64,000 bases of DNA from Erysipelotrichaceae bacterium. GTDB taxonomy: Bacteria > Bacillota_I > Bacilli_A > Erysipelotrichales > Erysipelotrichaceae. This document shows, piece by piece, positions 36,230 to 45,124 of this stretch (the first letter of the stretch is position 1; each line of letters opens with the position of its first letter). The position numbers were made by a program, and so were the translations under genes. The notes beneath the pieces were generated by a model. That model was given only the letters and a program-made list of their open reading frames with translations, did not search any database and was not told where the DNA came from. The stretch spans positions 17,260 to 81,259 of the forward strand of contig JAFWFS010000018.1 of assembly GCA_017515475.1 (NCBI GenBank), given 5' to 3'.

Positions 36230-36978
36230 GTAAACTGATTAAATACGATTTCAAGGCGATGTTCAGAAGTCTATACCCGATCTATGTTGCCTTGATTGCA
36301 TTAACGACGGTATTCTCCCTGATGGTCAAGTTCAACTTCGATCAGGGACTGCTGTTTACGATCTTTGCGTTCCTGTTTGTTGCGGCTTTGAACGGCTCGA
36401 TCATCGCCTGCGTGTTCTTCGTAGTTACGAGATTCTCTCACGGTCTGCTGAAGAACGAAGGTTATCTGTCCTTTGCCTTGCCTGTCAGCACGGCAACGCA
36501 TATTCTGGCAAAGGTGATCAACGCGATCATCTGGGCCTTTATCGAAGGACTGATGCTTTGCGTATGCATGGTGATCATGGGAACGGTGATGGGAAGCATC
36601 AAAGAGGTGGCTTTCTTCTTCCAGGAAGTGTTCAGGGCTTTCGATCTGATTGAAAGAGACGTTCTGGTGGCTGTTCTGCAGGTCATCGTGTTCCTGATAC
36701 TGGAAATGATCGCTTCGGTCTGCCTGATCTATGCGGCTATGGCGGTAGGTCATCTCTTCAGCAAGAACCAGAAGATGATCGCAGTCGCTTTCCTGATTGT
36801 GGTCTTTGTGCTCCGTTCTTTCCTGTGGGTTTCGCTGGTTGATCTGACAGAAGTCGTTGCGGGTCCGACTCACATGTTTGTCGATGATCTTATGCTGATC
36901 ATTCCGCCGATCGTTTTAACGGGACTGTATGCGACATTGACCTGGTTTATTCTTGACAGAAGACTGAATCTTGAATGA
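36223..36978 (+). CDS. ABC transporter permease
   Basis: A 251-residue protein with six hydrophobic segments, an N-terminal LGKLIKYDFKAMFRSLYPIY and a conserved cytoplasmic FSHGLLKNEGYLSFALPVST loop that is common to permeases of bacitracin/lantibiotic-type exporters. Overlaps the ATPase gene by seven bases and the transglycosylase gene by four. Confidence 0.85.
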   Translation: MLGKLIKYDFKAMFRSLYPIYVALIALTTVFSLMVKFNFDQGLLFTIFAFLFVAALNGSIIACVFFVVTRFSHGLLKNEGYLSFALPVSTATHILAKVINAIIWAFIEGLMLCVCMVIMGTVMGSIKEVAFFFQEVFRAFDLIERDVLVAVLQVIVFLILEMIASVCLIYAAMAVGHLFSKNQKMIAVAFLIVVFVLRSFLWVSLVDLTEVVAGPTHMFVDDLMLIIPPIVLTGLYATLTWFILDRRLNLE

Positions 36979-37703
36979 ACAAGAAACTGCTGCGGATCTT
37001 TCTCTTCCTGCTGCTGATCCTGGCTGTTGTTCTGGTGACGCTGTTTGGACAGGGATATTTCCGTTATGAAAGAGAGACTTCAGCCGTACCTTTAAGCAAG
37101 GCGGTTGAAGGCTATACCGAAAAAGAGGACTATGTGCCTTTTGATCAAATCGATGAAGATTTCGTTCAGGCGGTGATCTCGGTAGAGGACAAGCGTTTCT
37201 TCGAGAGAAGAGGTTACGATCTGATCGCACTGTGCAGAGCTCTTTATCACAACTTCCTAGCGAAGGATTTTATCGAGGGAGGATCAACGATCAGCGAGCA
37301 GATCGCCAAGAACCTATATCTGGGAGGCTTCATCAACGGTCTGGAAGAAAAGACCGCAGGGATATTCCTGATGATGGCGCTGGAACGGAAATATTCGAAG
37401 GAAGAGCTGTTTGCCCTGTATGCGAACATGAACTACTACGGAGACGGATACTGGGGAATCGGCGAGGCGGCAAAAGGGTATTACGGCTGCGGTGCGGACG
37501 ATCTGAGTCCGGGACAGGCGGCGATCCTGGCGGGCATACCGAACGCTCCGGCGATCTATCAGCTCTCTGACGGTTACGAACAGGCAAAAGAAAGGCAGGC
37601 ATGGGTCCTGCAGACGATGGTCAATAACGGCTACATGACAGAAGCGGAGGCGGAAGAAGCCTTAAGCGAGGATGTCCGTCCGATTATAAGAAAACAGCCA
37701 TGA
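36975..37703 (+). CDS. Monofunctional peptidoglycan glycosyltransferase (GT51)
   Basis: Polymerises lipid II into glycan strands at the outer membrane face. 242 residues: one N-terminal membrane helix (5-27), then the GT51 motifs EDKRFFERRGYD, GGSTISEQIAKNLYL, ERKYSKEELFALYANMNYYGDGYWGIGEAAKGYYG and LAGIPNAPAIY. The two catalytic Glu (in EDKRFF and SEQ contexts) are present; no transpeptidase domain. Its overlap with the GntR/ABC operon suggests co-regulation under wall stress. Confidence 0.92.
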   Translation: MNKKLLRIFLFLLLILAVVLVTLFGQGYFRYERETSAVPLSKAVEGYTEKEDYVPFDQIDEDFVQAVISVEDKRFFERRGYDLIALCRALYHNFLAKDFIEGGSTISEQIAKNLYLGGFINGLEEKTAGIFLMMALERKYSKEELFALYANMNYYGDGYWGIGEAAKGYYGCGADDLSPGQAAILAGIPNAPAIYQLSDGYEQAKERQAWVLQTMVNNGYMTEAEAEEALSEDVRPIIRKQP

Positions 37704-37719
37704 TACACGGCTGTTTTTA
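37691..37719. terminator. Terminator after the transglycosylase gene
   Basis: AAAACAGCC pairs with GGCTGTTTT over a nine-base loop, followed by TATTTAT; shared with rarA from the other side. Confidence 0.82.
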
Positions 37720-39039
37720 TTTATCCTGGTGTTCTTTCTTCCAGCCCTTGATCTGTTTCAGTCTCTCGGCTATCCTGGTTTCTACTCCATGATTGCCAGG
37801 GGAATAATACTCCCGGTCTTTCAAGGAATCTGGAAGACACTGCATGTTTGTAAGTTTTTCTTCCGTGTCGTGGGCATACTGGTAACCCTTGCCATATTCG
37901 AGATCTTTCATCAGTTTTGTTGGAGCGTTTCTGATCACCAGCGGAACCGGTTCATTCAGCATACCGATCGCATCTGCCTTGGCTTTTTCATAGGCCATGT
38001 AGGTTGCGTTGGATTTTGGAGCCATGGACATGTATATGACGGCTTCTGCGAGATTGACGGTACATTCCGGCATCCCGATATAATGGCAGGCATCATAGGC
38101 GGCAACCGCAAGTCTTAAGGCCTGCGGATCAGCTAGACCGATATCTTCCGAAGCAAAACGGATGACTCTTCTAGCGACATACAGAGGATCTTCTCCAGCT
38201 TCCAGCATTCTTGCGAGCCAGTATACGGCCGCATCCGGATCGGAGTTGCGCATGGATTTATGCAGGGCGGAAATGATGTTGTAGTGTTCTTCGCCCTTCT
38301 TGTCATAGAGGAAAGACTTCTTGGAAGCGATGTCTTCGATGATCCGCTTTCCTACGGTAATGCCTTCTTTGTCGACATCGCCGTTGAGTACTGCCATCTC
38401 CAAAGTAGACAGGGCCATTCTGGCATCGCCGTTACAGAAACCGGCTATGAAATAAAGGTCCTCGTCAGCGATCGTGATCTTCTGTCCCTGAAAAGCTCTC
38501 GGATCTTCGATGGCTCTTTTTAAAAGAGAAACGATCTGCTGTTCGTTCAGCTGTTTCAGGACGAAAACCTTGCATCTTGACAGAAGAGCTCCGTTGACTT
38601 CAAAAGAAGGGTTCTCGGTCGTGGCTCCGATCAGAACGATGCTGCCCTTTTCTACAAACGGAAGAAAGGCATCCTGCTGGGCCTTGTTGAAACGGTGGAT
38701 CTCGTCTACGAAGACGATCGTCCTGTTGCCGTAGGCTGTGGCGTCTTCTGCCCTCTTCATGACTTCCTTGATTTCCTTTATCCCGCTGGTAACGGCAGAG
38801 AAGTTGATAAAAGAAGCCTTGGTACAGTTGGCGATCACGTAAGCCAGGGTTGTTTTTCCAACGCCCGGAGGACCCCAAAAAATCATCGATGGAACGCGGT
38901 CGTTCTCGATCATCTTGCGCAGAACCTTTCCTTCACCGATCAGGTGTTCCTGACCGATGATGTCGTCCAGCGTTTCCGGTCTAAGACGGGCAGCCAGAGG
39001 CTCGTTCATTTCGTTTCTTAACAGAGACTGTTGAAGCAT
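37717..39039 (-). CDS. rarA: Replication-associated recombination protein RarA (MgsA)
   Basis: AAA+ ATPase of the clamp-loader clade that acts at stalled forks. 440 residues: [17 protein letters not shown], Walker [14 protein letters not shown], Walker [20 protein letters not shown], sensor 1 [20 protein letters not shown], then a C-terminal tetramer domain ([21 protein letters not shown]). Ribosome site GGAG. It starts seven bases after paralogue B of the TIR locus, so the four upstream genes may feed into it. Confidence 0.95.
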   Translation of the reverse strand: MLQQSLLRNEMNEPLAARLRPETLDDIIGQEHLIGEGKVLRKMIENDRVPSMIFWGPPGVGKTTLAYVIANCTKASFINFSAVTSGIKEIKEVMKRAEDATAYGNRTIVFVDEIHRFNKAQQDAFLPFVEKGSIVLIGATTENPSFEVNGALLSRCKVFVLKQLNEQQIVSLLKRAIEDPRAFQGQKITIADEDLYFIAGFCNGDARMALSTLEMAVLNGDVDKEGITVGKRIIEDIASKKSFLYDKKGEEHYNIISALHKSMRNSDPDAAVYWLARMLEAGEDPLYVARRVIRFASEDIGLADPQALRLAVAAYDACHYIGMPECTVNLAEAVIYMSMAPKSNATYMAYEKAKADAIGMLNEPVPLVIRNAPTKLMKDLEYGKGYQYAHDTEEKLTNMQCLPDSLKDREYYSPGNHGVETRIAERLKQIKGWKKEHQDK

Positions 39040-39046
39040 CGTTCTC

Positions 39047-40240
39047 CTATTTCTTCAGTTCCTTCCAGTTCAGCTTGTTCAGGATGTCCTGGTCAGGTGC
39101 GTTCCCCGATACTCCGTATACGTCACCATACTGGTTCTGGTATACGTGATCTGCGGATACGCTCACATCCACGTTCTGTCCGTAACTGTTCTGGTATACA
39201 TCAACGCCTCTAATGGCTTCCGATCTGGCCTGGGAGATCCTGGAATCGGATGCCATCTTTTTGTTCCAGGAATCCATGATCATGTCCGACATGGCGGCCG
39301 AGTTCTGAGCCAGAGTCTGGGTCAGTTTCTGCTGATTGTACATCAGGCTCTGCATGTTGGCCTGGGCGATACCCTGGAAACGCAGCGTTTCCTGCAGGCG
39401 CATCTGTATCCTTTGGGCATTGAGTTCAAAGAAACGCTGACGAAGATTCTGATCCATGTGGAAGGTTTCCACAAACTCATAGAATGCGGCAAAGGCCTCC
39501 TGTTCGTATTCCTTCGGGCTGACCATCAGGAACTTGTTCTTGGCGCCCCAGTCGATGCCGTCGCACGGCGTGCCGTGGCCGAACTGTTTTGAACTGTTTT
39601 CAGCCTGCTTGTTCTTGACGGCCGCACCAAGAAGACCTGCCAGCGGATTAATTGCGCTCAGTATGGAGGCGGGAGCGTAGTATTCGATACCGTTGTAGTC
39701 CATGCCTGCGACAACGGTGCACTGGGCTCCGCTTGCGGCAGTTCCGGCATATCTTCTCATGAAAGAACGTACCAGACTGTTGTTGGCTCTGGTTTCCGTG
39801 CCCAAAGACGCATCTCTCTGGAAGGCGGCCTCATACTCGGCCATGAAATTCTGATACGCCTGCTGCGGATTTGCACCGCAGAGACTTGGAAGATCGGCCT
39901 CTCCGACAACCGTCAGCTTCATCTGCGAAAGAGCCTCTGCGAACTGCTGCATGTAGTCTTCCGGTTCGATGAAATCGCGGATGGAATTCCATTTGACGTC
40001 AGCCATGGATTTCAGCGTCATGGTCATTATCTTGTTTTTGTAGGTCGTAAACTTCTCGTCGCTCAAGCCGAAGATCATGATCTTCTTGTCGCTGTTGATG
40101 GCGTGTGCCGTGACGAAGAAAGGAACGGATTCGTGCTGGAATCCGTCGACCAGCGATCCGCCGATCATGTAGTCGTTAGGTATTGCGGCATGTGCCAGAA
40201 CATTGCCGTTGTGGTCTTTGAATTGTTTGATCTCGCTCAT
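39047..40240 (-). CDS. Paralogue B of the TIR locus (unknown function)
   Basis: A 397-residue soluble protein with no signal peptide. It shares a layout with paralogue A (43616-44980): a start with NGNVLAHAAIP, FIEPEDYMQQFAE, then LPSLCGANPQQAYQNFMAEYEA; a variable middle; and a Gln-rich helical stretch (about 285-325). The last 75 residues, beginning DSWNKKMASDSRI, have SQARSEAIRGVDVYQNSYGQ and VYQNQYGDVYGVSGN, and match those of A at 74 of 75 positions. I recognise no family. It is the last of four genes before rarA. Confidence 0.75.
   Translation of the reverse strand: MSEIKQFKDHNGNVLAHAAIPNDYMIGGSLVDGFQHESVPFFVTAHAINSDKKIMIFGLSDEKFTTYKNKIMTMTLKSMADVKWNSIRDFIEPEDYMQQFAEALSQMKLTVVGEADLPSLCGANPQQAYQNFMAEYEAAFQRDASLGTETRANNSLVRSFMRRYAGTAASGAQCTVVAGMDYNGIEYYAPASILSAINPLAGLLGAAVKNKQAENSSKQFGHGTPCDGIDWGAKNKFLMVSPKEYEQEAFAAFYEFVETFHMDQNLRQRFFELNAQRIQMRLQETLRFQGIAQANMQSLMYNQQKLTQTLAQNSAAMSDMIMDSWNKKMASDSRISQARSEAIRGVDVYQNSYGQNVDVSVSADHVYQNQYGDVYGVSGNAPDQDILNKLNWKELKK
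39051..39277 (-). repeat. Shared tail repeat, copy B
   Basis: 227 bases that align without gaps to 43623-43849. By eye about 21 bases differ; all but two are silent, including a Ser codon switch (AGC to TCC), which needs at least two base changes. The 5' 66 bases (minus sense) are identical. Confidence 0.9.
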
Positions 40241-40251
40241 TCTGTTCTCCT

Positions 40252-40542
40252 TTAAGCCAGTCCGTTGGACTTGATAACGACCTTGATGCTGACGTCGTGG
40301 TCAGGCATTTCAAATTCATAGTATCCTTCTCTGATCGGTTCCAGATTTACGCCGTCTACGATCAGATACAGATCGGCATCGGAAACGATGACCGTCTCAA
40401 CCGTAACGGTCTCTCCGGTCTTTGCGCGTTTCGGACAGCTTACCAGATCCTCGTCTCCGGTCTCAACGATGATCTTGTGACCGCCAAAGCAGCCGGAGAT
40501 CAAAAGCGACAGGATCGCGATTGCAGCAAGTTTTTTCTTCAT
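40252..40542 (-). CDS. Small lipoprotein of the TIR locus
   Basis: A 96-residue lipoprotein: signal peptide with lipobox LLISGC (Cys17-19 region), then a beta-rich domain with KTGETVTVE and YYEFEMPDHDVSIKVVI. The last motif resembles small beta-sandwich repeats on Bacillota surface proteins, where xFxMPxxDVxI closes the domain. Eleven bases from each neighbour, with good ribosome sites, so it is part of the operon. It should face the outside of the membrane. Confidence 0.8.
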   Translation of the reverse strand: MKKKLAAIAILSLLISGCFGGHKIIVETGDEDLVSCPKRAKTGETVTVETVIVSDADLYLIVDGVNLEPIREGYYEFEMPDHDVSIKVVIKSNGLA

Positions 40543-40553
40543 AGGTTACTCCT

Positions 40554-43500
40554 TTATTTGTAGTGTTCCAGCTCCTTCCGACCCATGTCGATCAGAGAGG
40601 AAGCATCATAAGGTTTAAAGCATCCAAGGTAATAATCATCGCCTTTTCGGCTTGGATCGTAGGCATAGACGAATATGCCGTCTTCTTTTTCATTATATTC
40701 CAGAACGGAATCTCCAATATAGTACAGAGGCATGGAACTGTCGGAATCAAGATGTACGATCTCCATACAATCGTCGTTGTATAGATACAGGCGGTCCTGT
40801 GTGAACGTAAAACGGAACGGGATCACAGAAGTATAGGCGGTGTTGTCAAAGGACAGCTTCACGCTGCGGACAAGCGCATCGTTCTCGTAGATCCTCAGTA
40901 CATGGTCGTCGCAGACGCAGTAGAGACGATTGCCGCAGGAAGCGATTGCAACGGCATCGAAGCTTTCGAAACCGATCTGATAAAGCAGATTTCCTTTGAG
41001 GTCGCAGACATTCAGACAGCCCTGTCCGATATAAACGACAGAATCGTCGATACATGCATACATCTTCCTGGAAGCGGGTTCCATCAGCGAAGTCGTCTCC
41101 CCGGTTTCAAGGTCAAACAGAGCGGCATATGTTCCGTTATCCCGATCGTAGAAGCTCAGCAGCGTTTTCCCGTCATCCGAAACCAGAATCGTTGAAGCTT
41201 CACCGTTCACAAGCAGATCCGCTCCTTCGGTTTTCAGATTTATCTTTGATATCTCTAAGGTCTGCAGATCAAACACGACGATCGTTTCGCTGTTGAATGC
41301 ATCATGCAGATAAAGTCGATGATTCACAAGACAGATCGAAGAAAGGCCTTCGTAACCTGACGCAAGATACATGGATTCAGCCATGTTCAAAGGATAAGAC
41401 AAGAAACCGCTTTGGATATAGAGATCCTCAGTCGGAAGGCACTTTTCATCTATCATCTCACCGTTTTCAGTAGAGAAGGTCAAAACAGACAGACCGGCGG
41501 TCTTTGCGTCGATCTTCAGCACATAGATGCGATGATCCAGAATTTCCAGAGGAAGATAGGCATGACCCGGCTCCAGCTCAATCCGTTTTGCCTGTTCGTT
41601 GCCGGAGAACGGATACAGAAGCAGTTCATCTTCTGTTTTCATCAGGATATATTCATCGCCGGAAACGAAACTTTCCGGCGCATAATAGAAACCTTCGGCA
41701 GAAAGTGTCTGCAGATGTCTGTCGTAGGAACTCTCGTAGATACGCAGATTCTCGTCCTTTAACAGAACATAGGAAGTGCTTGACAGCAGCACGGATCCTG
41801 TCGCCTTTATGGATTCGCTGTTCTCCGGGAAGCAGCGGGAGAAAGAAGCGTGTCCGTCGCTCAGCCAGACCATTCCTCTATATCCTCCGTTTAACGCAAG
41901 ATAAAGAAAATCGTCATTGTGATACAGCACCTCGCAGACACCGTCTTGCAAAGAGTAGTCATAAAGCAGACTTCCCTGATTGTCATAAGTCCTTATCCTG
42001 TTGCCGAACACCAGAGTAAAAACGCCCTCTCCATCCAGCACGAATCCTTTTTCAGAAATGCTGTCCTGGGAGAATTCTATCCGGACTAGCAGGTTCCACG
42101 GATCGTAAACCGACAGAACATAATGCCCCTCGTATCTGCTGAAAGAATCGGTATCGTTTGAAGAAACGGAAGCGTTGTTGTCGGCCAGAACATAAAGTCT
42201 TCCGTCTTCCAGGAAACCATAGGATATGATTTCAAACTGAGGTTCGGATACCTGTTTAAATTCGGAAGTTTCAAAATCGAAAACGCCGACACTGTATTCC
42301 GTGTTGATGTCTCTTAGCTTAACCGCAACATACTTGTCGTCCATCGACCAGCAGAAGTCTCTCATGTAGGCATCCGTTTCATCCGGCATAGGCATGCTCA
42401 GGAACGGAACCCCTTCGTCATCGGTGACCTGTACCGCAAAGGAATCCGTAGTAGCGACATAGTCCCCGGAATGGCTCATGTGGCTGACGCCGATCTGCTG
42501 ATACTTCATGCCGATATCCCAGAGGATTTCTCCTGACAGATAATCCACACAGTACAATGTGCCGTCCACGTACGCAATCAGTTGCCCCGGCTTCCCTTCT
42601 TCAAAGGAATAGATGTTCTTTCCAAGAGAGAAGGAAGCTTTTTCCTCGTGAGAAGGCATGTGGATGGCATGAAAAAGAGAATCGGAATCCTTGTAGATAA
42701 TATGTTTTCCGTCCTTGCTGATGATGAAGTCCTGAATGTCTGCCGATACGTCAATCATCCAGGATTCTGTATACTGATATGGCGTCCGGTAGGCGTTCAC
42801 AGCCTTGCTTAGGGCGTAGACTGCATCATCGGTCTGCGGCCTGTCCCCCTCCAGAGCTTGTAAGGCGCTGTTCAGGGCACTGTAACGGTCCGCTTCATCA
42901 AGCTGATTTAGAGCCTTTCTGGAAAGAAGACGGGATTCGTTGATCAAAGACTGGCGGTAGTTGCGAGTGATGACCGCGTTGGAATAAAGCAGATAAGAAA
43001 TGATGATTGCTGCCGCGGCAAATGCCGAGGAAAGAATGGCAGTCAGTCTCTTTCTGCGGTATTTCTCCTGACGCATGACCAGTTCGTCGTAGCTGCAGCC
43101 GATCATCGCCGAGGCAAGTCTTGGGAGTTCTATCCTGTCTGCGTCCTTGAAGTTTCCCCGATAGTCGCAAGCCAGAGGTTCGCTGTCAACAGTAACGGTC
43201 TTTTTCTTTCCGGATTTGCCCGTTACGGTCTTCTTGTAATGGCACAGAGTCTCGGGGAATATCTCCGGAGGCTCTCCCTGAGAAAGCACGCACAGAACAT
43301 GATCGCGGTCGTGGTTCTTTAAGAAGTTTTCTATTTCCAGCAGACACCACTTCGATTCGTTGTAGTAAGGGGAACATATGACGATCAGATAATCCGAATT
43401 ATCCAGTGCTTGATTGATCCTGGCGGCAAGATCAGGAGTGATTTCCAGTTCTTCCTGGTCGCGGAACAAAGGATCGAACCTGCTGTAGCCGCACTCTTGC

Positions 43501-43619
43501 GCGATCTGTGAAGGGATCTTAAAACGTTCCAGTTTCTGCTGGATGTGTTTCGCTACCTCAATATCCCTAGGATTATGACGGTAGGAGATAAATGCGCTGT
43601 AATGTCTGTCCTGATTCAT
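40554..43619 (-). CDS. TIR-transmembrane-beta-propeller protein
   Basis: A 1021-residue protein in three parts. Residues 1-~130 are a TIR domain: YSAFISYRHNPRDIEVAKHI, LFRDQEELEITPDL, SDYLIVICSPYYNESKWCLLEIENF; Glu95 in the WCxxE motif matches the catalytic Glu of NAD-cleaving TIRs. After a basic linker (130-190), residues 192-212 form one membrane helix (TAILSSAFAAAAIIISYLL). The rest (about 230-1010) has many short beta repeats (for example DGTLYCVDYLSGEILWDIG) as in one or two PQQ/WD-type propellers. By the positive-inside rule TIR is cytosolic and the propeller outside, which suggests a receptor-like protein. It overlaps paralogue A by four bases. Confidence 0.88.
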   Translation of the reverse strand: MNQDRHYSAFISYRHNPRDIEVAKHIQQKLERFKIPSQIAQECGYSRFDPLFRDQEELEITPDLAARINQALDNSDYLIVICSPYYNESKWCLLEIENFLKNHDRDHVLCVLSQGEPPEIFPETLCHYKKTVTGKSGKKKTVTVDSEPLACDYRGNFKDADRIELPRLASAMIGCSYDELVMRQEKYRRKRLTAILSSAFAAAAIIISYLLYSNAVITRNYRQSLINESRLLSRKALNQLDEADRYSALNSALQALEGDRPQTDDAVYALSKAVNAYRTPYQYTESWMIDVSADIQDFIISKDGKHIIYKDSDSLFHAIHMPSHEEKASFSLGKNIYSFEEGKPGQLIAYVDGTLYCVDYLSGEILWDIGMKYQQIGVSHMSHSGDYVATTDSFAVQVTDDEGVPFLSMPMPDETDAYMRDFCWSMDDKYVAVKLRDINTEYSVGVFDFETSEFKQVSEPQFEIISYGFLEDGRLYVLADNNASVSSNDTDSFSRYEGHYVLSVYDPWNLLVRIEFSQDSISEKGFVLDGEGVFTLVFGNRIRTYDNQGSLLYDYSLQDGVCEVLYHNDDFLYLALNGGYRGMVWLSDGHASFSRCFPENSESIKATGSVLLSSTSYVLLKDENLRIYESSYDRHLQTLSAEGFYYAPESFVSGDEYILMKTEDELLLYPFSGNEQAKRIELEPGHAYLPLEILDHRIYVLKIDAKTAGLSVLTFSTENGEMIDEKCLPTEDLYIQSGFLSYPLNMAESMYLASGYEGLSSICLVNHRLYLHDAFNSETIVVFDLQTLEISKINLKTEGADLLVNGEASTILVSDDGKTLLSFYDRDNGTYAALFDLETGETTSLMEPASRKMYACIDDSVVYIGQGCLNVCDLKGNLLYQIGFESFDAVAIASCGNRLYCVCDDHVLRIYENDALVRSVKLSFDNTAYTSVIPFRFTFTQDRLYLYNDDCMEIVHLDSDSSMPLYYIGDSVLEYNEKEDGIFVYAYDPSRKGDDYYLGCFKPYDASSLIDMGRKELEHYK

Positions 43620-44980
43620 TTTTTCTTCAGTTCTGTCCAGTTCAGCTTGTTCAGGATGTCCTGATCAGGCGCATTGCCCGATACCCCGTATACATCCCCA
43701 TACTGGTTCTGGTATACATGATCCGCAGATACGGATACATCCACGTTCTGTCCATAGCTGTTCTGATATACGTCGACGCCTCTTATGGCTTCCGATCTGG
43801 CCTGGGAGATCCTGGAATCGGATGCCATCTTTTTGTTCCAGGAATCCATCAGCCCGTCAGATGCGTGTCTGGCGTTATCCGCAATCATCTGAGAAGTTTT
43901 TCTCTGCATCTGCTGCAGCTGCATCTGTTTCTGCATCGCCAGGTTCTGATTCTGCGCGGCGATCTGTCTGGACTGTGTGATCTTCTGATTGACGGCGTTT
44001 CCTTCCGCCTGTAAGAGAGAAGGATCGGTCTCGATGCTTCTGACAAAATTCAGGAACAAGGGAGTAGCTTCCGCTTCGTTTTCTTTCAGACAGACGCAGT
44101 AGTAGCGAAGGTAGGAACCGAAGGTTACCTGATCGGCTTTTCTATGACCGAAACCGGCAGGTTCTTCTTTCAAAGGCTCTTCCTTGACCTGTGAAACCGG
44201 TTCAGGAGTCGGCTCCTTCTTCTTGCGCATCGCCTTGCCGATAAGACCCCCGTGCATCAGATCATCCATGGAGAGCTTTTCTTTTCCTTTGATCACATCG
44301 GAAAAAGCGTTGCCGATCCGGGAGAGATCAGCCCCTGTTGTTTTGTTGATCAAAGAACCGAGCTTTTCTTTCGTGGCAATCAGACACTTGTTGTCGAAAC
44401 TCAGGCCGCCATACAGTCCGCCATAGGAGATCTCGGCGCCCAGATAATCCATACCCGCCAGCACGACGGCATCTTTTCCGTTTGCCAGCTTGCCTTCCAT
44501 GCGGTACAGGACAGATTCACACAGATGATCTTTGATCTCGCAAGGCAGTTCCATCAGAACCGAGAATCTTTCTACTTCGTTCTGAAGCAAAGACAATGCG
44601 GAATCAGGATTCGTGCCCATCAGACTTGGAAGCTCTGTCTTGGCTACTGCCTCCAGCGGATAGCCGAACATTTCTTCGGCCTGTTGCTTCAGGTAAGCTT
44701 CGGGTTCAATGTATGATTGATAGCTGTTTTTCACCATCATCGGAACGAACGCCAGCAGGCCCTTGACCACCATGTTTCTGATGTCATGATAGATCTGTTT
44801 TGAATCGGCGATCAGGATGATTCCGTCTCTTCCGGATGCCTTGATGTGTGCGGTAAACGGTACCGTTTCCGACTGCCAGTTCTGATCCAGAACAGCCTGT
44901 ATTTCAAAGTCGTCAGGAACGACGGCCGTAGCGATCGCTGTACCGTTGGATGTCTGGAATATTTTCCTGCCTGTATCCAT
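43616..44980 (-). CDS. Paralogue A of the TIR locus (unknown function)
   Basis: A 454-residue soluble protein, first in the operon, with a strong ribosome site (AAAGGAGG). Its N-terminal 170 residues align with paralogue B (NGTAIATAVVP, YIEPEAYLKQQAEEM, LPSLMGTNPDSALSLLQNEVERF). A middle insert has a Lys/Glu/Pro linker (KKKEPTPEPVSQVKEEP). A Gln-rich helix (about 345-375) leads to the shared 75-residue tail. The stop codon overlaps the TIR start (ATGA), so A and TIR are translationally coupled. No family recognised and no signal peptide. Confidence 0.75.
   Translation of the reverse strand: MDTGRKIFQTSNGTAIATAVVPDDFEIQAVLDQNWQSETVPFTAHIKASGRDGIILIADSKQIYHDIRNMVVKGLLAFVPMMVKNSYQSYIEPEAYLKQQAEEMFGYPLEAVAKTELPSLMGTNPDSALSLLQNEVERFSVLMELPCEIKDHLCESVLYRMEGKLANGKDAVVLAGMDYLGAEISYGGLYGGLSFDNKCLIATKEKLGSLINKTTGADLSRIGNAFSDVIKGKEKLSMDDLMHGGLIGKAMRKKKEPTPEPVSQVKEEPLKEEPAGFGHRKADQVTFGSYLRYYCVCLKENEAEATPLFLNFVRSIETDPSLLQAEGNAVNQKITQSRQIAAQNQNLAMQKQMQLQQMQRKTSQMIADNARHASDGLMDSWNKKMASDSRISQARSEAIRGVDVYQNSYGQNVDVSVSADHVYQNQYGDVYGVSGNAPDQDILNKLNWTELKKK
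43623..43849 (-). repeat. Shared tail repeat, copy A
   Basis: Direct copy of 39051-39277 in the same orientation, about 4.6 kb apart, flanking the TIR and lipoprotein genes. See copy B for differences. Confidence 0.9.
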
Positions 44981-45082
44981 AGAACCTCCTTTATTTCATG
45001 ACAAAACATTAATGACTGATTTCATTTTAAGTATAACAAATCAAAATGGCGCACATCCGAGTGATATTAAAAAACGGATCAT

Positions 45083-45106
45083 AAAAGCCCTGTATGCAGG
45101 GCTTTT
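45083..45106. terminator. Terminator of the ADP-ribosylglycohydrolase gene
   Basis: AAAAGCCCTG pairs with CAGGGCTTTT over four bases. It isolates the TIR locus from the gene upstream. Confidence 0.87.
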
Positions 45107-45124
45107 TCTGATGATGAAAACTTC

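Noticed and set aside
39051..43849. Direct repeats as a composite transposon or integration boundary
   Set aside because: The repeats are coding tails in frame with both genes, show silent divergence and lack terminal inverted repeats, target duplications or a recombinase gene.
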